Shown piece after piece: positions 23,339 to 32,622 of a stretch of DNA of 64,000 nt. Within the stretch, counting starts at the first letter, position 1; the number at the start of each line of letters is the position of its first letter. The notes under the pieces are model-generated. The model saw nothing but the letters and a program-made list of their open reading frames with translations, did no database searches and was not told where the DNA came from. This stretch comes from JAWWOW01 sp033851265 (lineage in GTDB: Bacteria > Actinomycetota > Actinomycetes > JAWWOW01), in the NCBI GenBank assembly GCA_033851265.1, contig JAWWOW010000015.1, forward strand, positions 62,001-126,000. Direction: 5' to 3'. A program made the translations under genes and the position numbers.

Positions 23339-24502
23339 GTGAGCGGGTTGCAGGCAGTTCTTGATCGTGCCGCCGACGGTGGACGGATCTCTCCGAATGA
23401 GGCGCTCGAGATCTACCGCAATGCACCCCTGCATGCGCTTGGCCGGGCCGCAGATGCTGCGCGCCGCCGTCGCTTCGGGGACGTCGCGGACATTGCGACG
23501 TACATCATTGACCGCAACATCAACTACACGAACGTCTGTGTGACAGCGTGCAAGTTCTGTGCGTTCTACCGCTCTCCGAAGCACCCCGAGGGTTGGACCC
23601 GCACTCTCGACGAGATCCTGCACCGCTGCGGTGAGGCGGTTGACCTCGGCGCGACCCAGATCATGCTGCAGGGTGGGCACAGCCCGGATATCGGCATCGA
23701 GTGGTACGAGGAAACGTTCAGCGCAATCCGCGCGGCGTACCCGTCGCTAGCTTTGCATTCACTGGGTGGCTCCGAGGTCACTCACATCAGCCGTACGTCC
23801 AACCTGCCGATCCGCGAAGTTATCGAGCGATTGCGCGCGGCCGGCCTTGACTCCTTTGCCGGCGCTGGCGCGGAGATTCTCGTTTCCCGACCCCGTCACG
23901 AAATCGCGCCGCTGAAGGAGTCGGGCGAGGACTGGCTGGCGGTGATGGAGACGGCCCACGAACTCGGCCTCGAGTCCACCGCGACATTCATGATGGGCAC
24001 CGGCGAGACGAACGCTGAGCGGATCGAGCACCTGCGGATGATCCGCGACGTCCAAGACCGCACCGGCGGTTTCCGGTCGTTCATTCCGTGGACCTATCAG
24101 CCGGAGAACAACCACCTCAAAGGACAGACACAGGCGTCGTCGATCGAGTACCTGCGGTTGGTCGCTGTCGCGAGACTCTTCTTCGACAACGTCGTTCACC
24201 TGCAGGGGTCCTGGCTGACAACCGGCAAGGAGGTCGGGCAGCTGACCCTGCACTTCGGCGCTGACGATCTCGGCTCGATCATGCTTGAGGAGAACGTCGT
24301 CTCATCCGCCGGTGCGAAACACCGCTCCAACCTGCACGAGATCGTCCACATGATCCGTACGGCTGGCCGCATCCCGGCCCAGCGCGACACCCTCTACAAC
24401 CACCTGCGCGTCCACTGGACGCCAGCAGATGATCCGACGGACGACCGGGTCGTGTCGCACTTCTCGACAACCGCGACGCTGCCGCTCGTCGACGTGCGTT
24501 GA
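23339..24502 (+). CDS. mqnC: Cyclic dehypoxanthinyl futalosine synthase (radical SAM), menaquinone pathway
   Basis: It cyclises dehypoxanthine futalosine by radical chemistry. The radical SAM motif is CVTACKFC (counting from the ATG at 23333, C69, C73, C76), preceded by IIDRNINYTNV. Further tracts are ATQIMLQGGHSPDIGIEWYE, FAGAGAEILV and FIPWTYQPENNHL. Length is about 387 residues, as usual. GTG at 23339 is preferred on promoter spacing; the ATG two codons upstream is the alternative. The stop overlaps the deaminase start (TGATG). Confidence 0.95.
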   Translation: MSGLQAVLDRAADGGRISPNEALEIYRNAPLHALGRAADAARRRRFGDVADIATYIIDRNINYTNVCVTACKFCAFYRSPKHPEGWTRTLDEILHRCGEAVDLGATQIMLQGGHSPDIGIEWYEETFSAIRAAYPSLALHSLGGSEVTHISRTSNLPIREVIERLRAAGLDSFAGAGAEILVSRPRHEIAPLKESGEDWLAVMETAHELGLESTATFMMGTGETNAERIEHLRMIRDVQDRTGGFRSFIPWTYQPENNHLKGQTQASSIEYLRLVAVARLFFDNVVHLQGSWLTTGKEVGQLTLHFGADDLGSIMLEENVVSSAGAKHRSNLHEIVHMIRTAGRIPAQRDTLYNHLRVHWTPADDPTDDRVVSHFSTTATLPLVDVR

Positions 24503-25491
24503 TGGTTGCGCCGTACCCCAAGATTGAACTGCACGTTCACCTCGAAGGAACGGTGCGCCCGGCGACCTTGCTCGACATCGCCCGTCGCAACAATTTGACG
24601 CTGCCGGCCGACACGGAAGAGGGGATCGCGGAGCTGTACCGCTTCCGCGACTTCTCGCACTTCGTCGAGGTCTGGATCATGACGACCCATGCACTTCGCA
24701 CCGCCGACGACTTCCGGCAGGTCGTCGTCGACTACGCCGGAGAGGCTGCAGGTTTCGGCGCGGTCTACCTGGAAGCGATCTTCTCTCCCATCGAACGTGT
24801 CGCGCGCGGTGTGCAGTGGGCCGAGTTGTTCGACGGCTACTGCGACGGCGCGGAGCAGGCGTACGCCGAACACGGCGTGACTGTCCGCCTCACGCCGGAC
24901 ATCTATCGCGGTGCCGACGTCGAGGCGGCGGAAGAGACAGCGCGCTGGGCGGTGCGTTACCGCGACCGCGGCGTGGTGGGCCTCGGCATCGGCGGACTCG
25001 AAGCCGACTTCGCGCCCGAGCCGTATGCGAAGGCGTTCGCTATCGCACGTGATGGTGGGTTGGGGGCCGTACCCCACGCCGGTGAGGTCGCTGGCCCGGA
25101 GTCGATCCGCGCGACTGTTGCCGCCCTCGGTGCGGACCGCATCCGGCACGGCATCCGTGCGATTGAAGACTCGACCCTGCTCGACGAACTCATCGACCGT
25201 GGCACCGTTCTCGACGTCTGTCCGGTGTCCAACCTGCGCACGCGCGTCGTCGAAGGCATCGCGGCACACCCGTTGCCCAAACTCATCGCGGCAGGCCTGC
25301 GATGCACGCTCAACACAGATGACCCTGCGATGTTCAGCACCGATCTCGGCTACGAGCACGAACTGGCGCGCAGCATCGGGGTCGACCCGCAGTCGGCGTA
25401 TGACGCAGGTGTCGCTGGCGCGTTGTGTGACGCCCCGCTGCGCGAACGGCTCGCGTCGATCGGTGCGGCAACGGACTGGGCGGCCGTATGA
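24502..25491 (+). CDS. Adenosine-deaminase-family protein, probable aminofutalosine deaminase
   Basis: A 329-residue zinc amidohydrolase of the adenosine deaminase family: metal ligands H11 and H13 in KIELHVHLEGTVRP, a later His in GAVPHAGEVAGPESI, RIRHGIRAIED, and the Asp pair in TLNTDDPAMF. In Streptomyces a related enzyme converts 6-aminodeoxyfutalosine to futalosine. Overlap with mqnC by one base and with menG by 4 strongly supports that substrate rather than adenosine. If so, an MqnB-type futalosine hydrolase must lie elsewhere. The ATG at 24502 is used; a TTG one codon earlier is ignored. Confidence 0.86.
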   Translation: MVAPYPKIELHVHLEGTVRPATLLDIARRNNLTLPADTEEGIAELYRFRDFSHFVEVWIMTTHALRTADDFRQVVVDYAGEAAGFGAVYLEAIFSPIERVARGVQWAELFDGYCDGAEQAYAEHGVTVRLTPDIYRGADVEAAEETARWAVRYRDRGVVGLGIGGLEADFAPEPYAKAFAIARDGGLGAVPHAGEVAGPESIRATVAALGADRIRHGIRAIEDSTLLDELIDRGTVLDVCPVSNLRTRVVEGIAAHPLPKLIAAGLRCTLNTDDPAMFSTDLGYEHELARSIGVDPQSAYDAGVAGALCDAPLRERLASIGAATDWAAV

Positions 25492-26198
25492 CGCGCGCGG
25501 AGCTTGACAAGAAGCCTGCCGAAGTTGCGGCGATGTTCGACGACGTCGCTTCGCGTTACGACGTGACCAACGATGTGCTCTCACTCGGTCAGGACCGGTT
25601 GTGGCGTCGTGCCGTGGTCCGCACCGTGGCTGCCAAGTCCGGCGAGCGCGTGCTCGACCTGGCAGCCGGCACGGGCACCTCCACCGAGCCATTGGCCGAG
25701 GCCGGTGCGCACGTCGTGGCGTGCGACTTCTCCCTCGGCATGCTCGACGTTGGGCACCGTCGCCGATCACGGTTGACGTTCGTGGCCGGAGACGCGCTGG
25801 CGTTGCCGTTCGCGGACGCCAGCTTTGATGCGGTGACGATGTCGTTCGGCCTCCGCAACGTCAGCGACGTCGTTGGCGCGCTAACCGAGTTGGCCCGGGT
25901 GACCCGACCCGGGGGGCGGCTCGTCATCTGTGAGTTCAGCCGCCCGACCTGGCCGCCGTTCCGCACGATCTACGTCGAGTACCTGATGCGCGCGCTGCCC
26001 GGCATCGCTCGTCGCGTCGCGAGCAATCCGACGGCCTACGTGTATCTCGCCGAGTCGATCCGGGCCTGGCCCGACCAGCCGGAGCTGGCCGCTCGGATCG
26101 CTGGTGCTGGCTGGTCGCAGGTCGGGTGGCGCAACCTCTCCGGCGGCGTCGTCGCTCTGCATACAGGCCTTCGCCCCAGCCCCAAAGGCACCACCTAG
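25488..26198 (+). CDS. menG: Demethylmenaquinone methyltransferase
   Basis: A SAM-dependent UbiE/MenG methyltransferase catalysing the last step of menaquinone synthesis. Of 236 residues, family tracts are KKPAEVAAMFDDVASRYD near the start, the SAM site VLDLAAGTGTSTEPLA, VTMSFGLRNVSDV and RPGGRLVICEFSRP. It overlaps the deaminase gene by 4 bases. Its stop codon (26196-26198) lies within the -10 element proposed for the next operon. Confidence 0.95.
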   Translation: MTRAELDKKPAEVAAMFDDVASRYDVTNDVLSLGQDRLWRRAVVRTVAAKSGERVLDLAAGTGTSTEPLAEAGAHVVACDFSLGMLDVGHRRRSRLTFVAGDALALPFADASFDAVTMSFGLRNVSDVVGALTELARVTRPGGRLVICEFSRPTWPPFRTIYVEYLMRALPGIARRVASNPTAYVYLAESIRAWPDQPELAARIAGAGWSQVGWRNLSGGVVALHTGLRPSPKGTT

Positions 26199-26232
26199 AC
26201 TGTCGCCGTACTGCTCGTGAAAGTGTTCACAA
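26196..26232 (+). promoter_or_regulatory. Promoter and Rex operator of the flavoprotein-nuo operon
   Basis: TCGTGAAAGTGTTCACAA at 26215-26232 matches the Rex operator TTGTGAAnnnnTTCACAA at 13 of 14 defined positions. TAGACT (26196-26201) is a likely -10 element, putting the transcript start inside or just before the operator, so bound Rex would block initiation. It lies 47 bases before the GTG of the flavoprotein gene. Rex control of nuo is known in Streptomyces; here it is inferred. Confidence 0.8.
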
Positions 26233-26278
26233 GCGCACAGCCGCCCGACTACCCGTGCACTGCCGCAGGGGACTATCT

Positions 26279-27568
26279 GTGACTGCCGCTACCACCGACC
26301 GCGCGGTCGGACCCGTTGTGGAAAGCGATGTCGTCGTTGTCGGCGCCGGCCCTGCCGGGTCCACGACGGCCTTCCACCTCGCGCGTGCCGGGCTCGATGT
26401 GCGCCTACTCGAGAAGGCCGAGTTCCCCCGCGAAAAGGTGTGCGGCGACGGTCTCACCCCACGCGCGGTTCGCAGCCTGCTGCGGATGGGCGTCGACACC
26501 ACCGCCGAGGCAGGCTGGTTACGCAACCACGGCCTGCGGATCTACGGCGGCGGTATGCGCCTCGAGCTGGCCTGGCCTGAGCTCGCGTCCTTCCCGAACT
26601 ACGGGCTGGTCCGACCTCGTACGGACTTCGACGAGATGCTCGCGCGGCAGGCCGAGAAAGCTGGAGCGCACCTGCACGAGCGCACCAACGTCACCGGTCC
26701 GGTGCTGGATGAGCGCAGCGGTCGGGTCATCGGTGTCACGGCCGCGGCCGAGGCGGGCCCCACGACCTATAGCGCGCCACTGGTCGTCTGCGCCGACGGC
26801 AACTCGAGCCGCTTCTCCCTCGCGCTGGGCATCCGCAAACGTGAGGACCGGCCGATGGGCGTTGCGGTACGCCGCTACTACACCAGCCCGCGTCACGACG
26901 AGGACTGGCTCGAGTCGTGGTTGGAACTGTCGTCCGGGCGCCCCGATGAGCTGCTGCCGGGCTATGGCTGGGTGTTCGGCATGGGTGACGGCACCAGCAA
27001 CGTGGGGCTGGGCATCCTCGACACGAGTGCGGCTTTCGGCAATGTCGACTATCGCGATCTGCTGAAGCGGTGGGCATCGGCGATGCCCCCGGAGTGGCAG
27101 TTCGACGAGGACCACGCCACGGGGCCGATCCGCGGCAGCGCACTGCCGATGGCGTTCAACCGGCAGCCGCACTACGACCGTGGTGTCCTGCTGGTCGGTG
27201 ACTCCGGCGGCATGGTCAACCCGTTCAACGGTGAGGGCATCGCCTACGCGATGGAATCCGGCGAGTTCGCCGCCGAGGTCATCGTTCAGGCACTGGGCCG
27301 TCCCGACGGCCCGTCGCGTGAACGCGCGCTGGCGATGTACCCCGCGACGTTGCGTGAGGCTTGGGGTGGCTACTACACGCTCGGGCGCATGTTCGTGAAG
27401 GCGATCGGCCATCCGTCCGTTATGCGTTTGGTAACACGTCACGGTTTGCCGCATCCGACGTTGATGCGGATTGCCCTGAAGTTGCTTGCCAACCTGAGCG
27501 ATCCCCGGGGCGGCGATGCAACCGATCGGCTCATCGCTGCACTGACTCGACTGGCCCCCGCGGCCTGA
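26279..27568 (+). CDS. Geranylgeranyl-reductase-family flavoprotein
   Basis: A 429-residue FAD-dependent oxidoreductase. The dinucleotide fold VVVGAGPAGSTTAFHLARAG starts near residue 19, EFPREKVCGDGLTPRAVRSL follows, and the second FAD tract is VLLVGDSGGMVNPFNGEGI. Relatives reduce double bonds in prenyl chains; in actinobacteria such genes precede nuo and may partly saturate the menaquinone side chain. The GTG at 26279 has GCAGGGG 7 nt upstream; a longer frame from 26126 would overlap menG and the operator, and is rejected. A Rex operator controls it by position. Confidence 0.88.
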   Translation: MTAATTDRAVGPVVESDVVVVGAGPAGSTTAFHLARAGLDVRLLEKAEFPREKVCGDGLTPRAVRSLLRMGVDTTAEAGWLRNHGLRIYGGGMRLELAWPELASFPNYGLVRPRTDFDEMLARQAEKAGAHLHERTNVTGPVLDERSGRVIGVTAAAEAGPTTYSAPLVVCADGNSSRFSLALGIRKREDRPMGVAVRRYYTSPRHDEDWLESWLELSSGRPDELLPGYGWVFGMGDGTSNVGLGILDTSAAFGNVDYRDLLKRWASAMPPEWQFDEDHATGPIRGSALPMAFNRQPHYDRGVLLVGDSGGMVNPFNGEGIAYAMESGEFAAEVIVQALGRPDGPSRERALAMYPATLREAWGGYYTLGRMFVKAIGHPSVMRLVTRHGLPHPTLMRIALKLLANLSDPRGGDATDRLIAALTRLAPAA

Positions 27569-27577
27569 CAGACCCGC

Positions 27578-27628
27578 GTCCGGGCCACACCCGAACCCGG
27601 ACCTAGACTGCCGCCGGTCGTCCCGACC
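27578..27628 (+). promoter_or_regulatory. Hairpins and internal promoter between the flavoprotein gene and nuoA
   Basis: GTCCGGG (27578-27584) pairs with CCCGGAC (27596-27602), a partial terminator. Directly after it ACCTAGACTGCCGCCG (27601-27616) repeats, with one mismatch, the promoter region of the upstream gene (26193-26208), giving a second TAGACT -10. A small stem CGGTCG/CGACCG follows. nuo may therefore be transcribed both by read-through and from its own start. Confidence 0.5.
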
Positions 27629-27652
27629 GACGGGGAGAGGAAGGAGGCGACG

Positions 27653-28012
27653 ATGTCACATCCGTACGTGCCGATCCTGATTCTTTTCGTGCTCGCGGCT
27701 GGCTTCGCCGTCTTCTCCGTGGGCGCGGCGCACTTCACCGGTCCGCGTCGTTACAACCGTGCCAAGCTCGAGCCCTACGAATGTGGCATCGAGCCGACCC
27801 CTCAGGCGTCGAGCCGGCATTTTCCGGTGAAGTACTACCTCACCGCGATGCTCTTCATCGTTTTCGACATCGAGGTCATCTTCTTGTATCCATGGGCAGT
27901 TGCGTTTGACCGGCTCGGGACATTCGGTCTGGTTGAGATGGTGCTGTTCATCGGCACCATCTTCGTCGTCTATGCCTACGTGTGGCGTCGCGGAGGACTC
28001 GAGTGGGACTAG
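27653..28012 (+). CDS. nuoA: NADH-quinone oxidoreductase subunit A
   Basis: A 119-residue membrane subunit of complex I with three hydrophobic helices. The conserved loop YECGIEPT with the following SSRHFPVKYYLTAMLFIVFD is the signature near the quinone site. AGGAAGGAGG lies 7 nt before the ATG. It is the first of fourteen contiguous nuo genes. Confidence 0.96.
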   Translation: MSHPYVPILILFVLAAGFAVFSVGAAHFTGPRRYNRAKLEPYECGIEPTPQASSRHFPVKYYLTAMLFIVFDIEVIFLYPWAVAFDRLGTFGLVEMVLFIGTIFVVYAYVWRRGGLEWD

Positions 28013-28586
28013 AAGAGAAGCTTCCCAGCGGCTTCCTTCTCACCACGGTCGAGAAGATCGCCGGTGAGGCGCGCGCGGGATCACTGTGGCCGGCGACGTT
28101 CGGGTTGGCGTGCTGTGCCATCGAGATGATGGCTACCGGAGCCGGCCGCTATGACCTCGCGCGCTTCGGTATGGAGCGGTTCAGCGCGACGCCTCGCCAG
28201 GCCGATCTGATGATCGTCGCGGGCAGGGTGTCCCAGAAAATGGCGCCGGTACTTCGCCAGATCTATGACCAGATGCCCGAGCCGAAATGGGTCATCTCGA
28301 TGGGCGTCTGCGCCAGCAGCGGCGGCATGTTCAACAACTACGCCATCGTGCAGGGCGTCGATCACATCGTGCCTGTCGACATCTATCTGCCGGGATGTCC
28401 GCCGCGACCCGAGATGCTGCTCGACTCGATCCTCAAGCTGCACGACCAGATCCGCGCGATGAAGCTCGGGGTCAACCGCGAACGCGAGATCGACGAGCTA
28501 GAGCAGGTGGGTCTCGACAAGCCCGCTCTCGCCACCTCGAGTGGAACTGCCGCCGTCGAACGCCCGACGCAGCGGGGTCTGAAGCG

Positions 28587-28590
<4 letters not shown>
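28003..28590 (+). CDS. nuoB: NADH-quinone oxidoreductase subunit B
   Basis: A 195-residue peripheral-arm subunit that holds cluster N2, the last iron-sulfur centre before the quinone. Ligands are C37 and C38 in FGLACCAIEMMA, one Cys in MGVCASSGGMFNN, and one in YLPGCPPRPEML. GTG at 28003 is chosen because it gives the standard GLEEKLPSGFLLTTVEK start and has GGAGGAC upstream; it overlaps nuoA by 10 bases. The tail beyond residue ~160 is poorly conserved. Confidence 0.96.
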
Positions 28591-29329
<739 letters not shown>

Positions 29330-29330
<1 letters not shown>

Positions 29331-30643
29331 TGACCGAATTCCTCGCGACTGCTCGTGACACCACCGAAGGCAAGGTCTACACCGTCACGGGCTCCGACTG
29401 GGACGAAATCGCTCCTGCCGTCGGAGACGAGCGCATCGTCGTCAACATGGGTCCGCAACACCCGTCGACCCATGGTGTCCTGCGGCTGATTCTCGAGCTC
29501 GACGGCGAGACGGTCACGGAGGCTCGCGTCGGCATCGGCTACCTGCACACCGGGATCGAGAAAAACTGCGAGTACCGCAACTTCACGCAAGGCGTGACAT
29601 TCCTTACCCGCGCGGACTACCTGTCCCCGTTTGCCAATGAGACGGCGTACTGCCTCGCGGTCGAAAAGCTGCTCGGTATCGAAGAGCAGGTGCCCGAGCG
29701 CGCACAGGTTATCCGCGTGATGATGCTCGAGCTCAACCGCGTTGCTTCGCACCTGGTGTGGCTGGCCACCGGTGGCATGGAGCTCGGCGCAATCACCGGC
29801 ATGCTCTTCGGCTTCCGCGAACGCGAACTGATCCTCGACATATTCGAGATGATCACCGGGTTGCGGATGAACCACGCGTATGTCCGTCCCGGTGGTGTCT
29901 CGCAAGACTTGCCGCCGGGCGCCGTCGACAAGATCCGCGAAACGATCGAGCTGTTGCGGCAGCGGTTGCCGGAATACGACCGGCTGCTGACCGGCCAACC
30001 GATCTGGCAGGCCCGACTCAAAGACACCGGGGTGCTCGACCTCAGCGCGTGTGTCGCGCTTGGCGTCACCGGTCCGGTGCTGCGCGCCGCGGGCTTGCCC
30101 TGGGACTTGCGGAAGGAGATGCCGTATCTCGGTTACGAGACGTTCGAGTTCGACGTCGTAACCGAGACGGCCGGTGACAACTACGCGCGGTTCCTCGTCC
30201 GCATGCGCGAGATGCACGAGTCGCTGAAAATCGTCGAGCAGTGTCTCGACCGCCTGCGCCCAGGTCCGGTCATGGTCGCGGACAAGAAGGTCGCGTGGCC
30301 TGCCCAACTTGCTCTCGGTGGCGACGGGCTCGGCAACTCGCTGGACCACATCCGGCACATCATGGGTGAGTCGATGGAGGCCTTGATCCATCACTTCAAG
30401 CTCGTCACTGAGGGCTTCCGCGTGCCCCCGGGGCAGGTCTACGTGCCGATCGAGTCCCCGCGCGGCGAGTTGGGTTGCCACCTCGTGTCCGACGGCGGCA
30501 CGCGGCCCTACCGCGTGCACCTGCGTGACCCGTCGTTCGTCAACCTGCAGGCCGTGTCGATCGCGAGCGAAGGCGGACTTATCGCCGACATCGTCGCGAC
30601 GGTGGCCAGTCTCGACCCCGTCATGGGTGGGGTGGATCGCTAG
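29330..30643 (+). CDS. nuoD: NADH-quinone oxidoreductase subunit D
   Basis: The 49-kDa-type subunit, 437 residues, which with NuoB forms the quinone-binding pocket. Signatures are NMGPQHPSTHGVLRLILELDG, GYLHTGIEKNCEYRN, FLTRADYLSPF, and the C-terminal SLDPVMGGVDR. It is related to the large subunit of NiFe hydrogenases but lacks their metal cysteines. TGATG overlap with nuoC; nuoE begins directly after the stop. Confidence 0.97.
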
Positions 30644-31330
30644 ATGCCGTTTACCGACGAGACCCGCGAGCATGCCCGGGAAATCATCTCTCGTTACCCG
30701 CGTCCGCGGTCGGCACTGCTGCCGTTGCTGCACCTCGTGCAGTCCGAAGAGGGTTACGTGACTCCGGCTGGAGTGGCGTTCTGCGCGGAGCTGCTGGATC
30801 TGACCAAGGCCGAGGTCGGCGCGGTAGCGACGTTCTACACGATGTACAAACGTCGCCCCACCGGCGACTACCTCGTCAGCGTGTGCACAAACACATTGTG
30901 CGCGTTGCTCGGTGGTGACGAGATCTTTGCTGCCATGAAAGAGCAACTCGGCGTCGGTCATGACCAAACGACGGCTGATGGCGCCTTCACGCTGGAGCAT
31001 GCCGAGTGCCTGGCAGCGTGCGACTACGCGCCGGTGCTCACCGTCAACTACGAGTTCTTCGACCGGCAGACAGTCGATTCTGCGAGCAACGTGGTCACCG
31101 CCCTGCAGAAGGGCGAGCGCCCGCAACCGACGCGTGGTGCGCCGTTGTGCACGTTCCGGGAGATGTCGCGACAGCTCGCCGGGCTCGGCGACAACCGTCC
31201 CGGTGCCGTCGATGCCGAGGCCGGTGGCGAGCCCACGCTGATCGGCTTGCGTGTTGCCGCTGAGCGCGGCGAGGCAGCACCGGCGTACCCCGACGGTCGT
31301 GCTGCATCGGCAGCAGCAGGTGATGCCTGA
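30644..31330 (+). CDS. nuoE: NADH-quinone oxidoreductase subunit E
   Basis: A 228-residue thioredoxin-fold subunit holding the [2Fe-2S] cluster N1a. Ligands are SVCTNTLCALLGG (C-x4-C) and ECLAACDYAPV (C-x3-C). It belongs to the NADH-dehydrogenase module with NuoF and NuoG. The C-terminal ~70 residues form a variable tail. The ribosome-binding site is weak (GGGTGG), but the ATG directly abuts the nuoD stop, so coupling is likely. Confidence 0.95.
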   Translation: MPFTDETREHAREIISRYPRPRSALLPLLHLVQSEEGYVTPAGVAFCAELLDLTKAEVGAVATFYTMYKRRPTGDYLVSVCTNTLCALLGGDEIFAAMKEQLGVGHDQTTADGAFTLEHAECLAACDYAPVLTVNYEFFDRQTVDSASNVVTALQKGERPQPTRGAPLCTFREMSRQLAGLGDNRPGAVDAEAGGEPTLIGLRVAAERGEAAPAYPDGRAASAAAGDA

Positions 31331-32622
31331 TGCCGATCACCCCTGTCCTGACCAAGCGGTGGGCCGAACCACGTTCGTGGACGCTCGAGACGTACGAGCG
31401 CACCGATGGCTATCGCGCGTTGCGCAAGGCCCTGACGATGAACCCCGACGAAGTCATTGCCGTCGTCAAGGACGCCACCCTGCGTGGGCGCGGTGGCGCG
31501 GGCTTCCCCGCGGGTCAGAAATGGGGCTTCATCCCGCAGGGTGACGGCAAGCCGCACTACGTCGTCGTCAACGCCGACGAAGGTGAACCCGGCACGTGCC
31601 GCGACGCGCCTCTCATGATGATGGACCCGCACTCGCTCATCGAGGGAACGATCATTGCGGCGTACGCCGTACGCAGCAATCACGCGTTCATCTACTTGCG
31701 CGGAGAGTTGGTCCACGCCGGCCGTCGCCTCGAGGCGGCCATCAAAGAGGCCTACGACGCCAACTACCTCGGCAAGAACATCCTCGGCACGGGATTCGAT
31801 CTCGAGGTGACGATGCACCGGGGTGCAGGTGCGTACATCTGTGGTGAGGAAACCGCGTTGCTCGATTCCCTCGAGGGCTACCGCGGGCAACCCCGACTGA
31901 AGCCACCGTTCCCGGCGACACACGGCTTGTACGCCTGCCCCACGGTGGTGAACAACGTCGGGACGCTGGCGAGCGTGCCGTTCATCCTGCTCGGCGGTCC
32001 CGAGTGGTGGAAGCAGATGGGTCCGGAGAAGTCGCCGGGCACCAGCATCTTCTCGTTGTCGGGTCGCGTCGCGCGACCAGGTCAGTACGAAGCGCCGATG
32101 GGAACGACGCTTCGCGAGCTGCTCGACATGGCAGGTGGCGTGCGCGACGGCAACGAGATCAAGTTCTGGACACCAGGCGGCTCGTCGACGCCATTGCTGA
32201 CACGCGAGCACCTCGACGTACCTCTCGACTTCGAGTCCGTCGCAGAGGCGGGCTCCATGAACGGCACGAGCGCAATCATGGTGTTCGACGAGTTCGACTG
32301 CGTCGTACGCGCTGCCGCCAAATGGTGTGAGTTCTACGCACATGAGTCGTGTGGCAAGTGCACGCCGTGTCGCGAGGGCACGTTCTGGTACGTCCAGATC
32401 TACGACCGACTCGAGCGCGGAGACGCGACCGCCGAAGACATCGAGACCTTGCTCGACCTGAGTGACAACATTTTCGGCCGGTCGTTCTGCGCGCTCGGTG
32501 ACGGCGCCGTCAGCCCAGTCATCTCCTCCATCCAGTACTTCCGCGACGAGTACGTCGCGCACTACGAGCAGGGTGGCTGCCCCTTCGACACCCGTCGCTC
32601 CCTCGCAGGTGCACGCCAATGA
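31330..32622 (+). CDS. nuoF: NADH-quinone oxidoreductase subunit F
   Basis: The FMN- and NADH-binding subunit, 430 residues. GRGGAGFPAGQKWGF and NADEGEPGTCRD are the nucleotide sites. The [4Fe-4S] cluster N3 ligands are ESCGKCTPCREGTFW plus Cys in GRSFCALGDGA. Its presence shows that this operon encodes a complete NADH-oxidising complex, unlike the partial set that begins at the right edge. The ATG overlaps nuoE by one base; the end overlaps nuoG by 4. Confidence 0.97.
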   Translation: MPITPVLTKRWAEPRSWTLETYERTDGYRALRKALTMNPDEVIAVVKDATLRGRGGAGFPAGQKWGFIPQGDGKPHYVVVNADEGEPGTCRDAPLMMMDPHSLIEGTIIAAYAVRSNHAFIYLRGELVHAGRRLEAAIKEAYDANYLGKNILGTGFDLEVTMHRGAGAYICGEETALLDSLEGYRGQPRLKPPFPATHGLYACPTVVNNVGTLASVPFILLGGPEWWKQMGPEKSPGTSIFSLSGRVARPGQYEAPMGTTLRELLDMAGGVRDGNEIKFWTPGGSSTPLLTREHLDVPLDFESVAEAGSMNGTSAIMVFDEFDCVVRAAAKWCEFYAHESCGKCTPCREGTFWYVQIYDRLERGDATAEDIETLLDLSDNIFGRSFCALGDGAVSPVISSIQYFRDEYVAHYEQGGCPFDTRRSLAGARQ

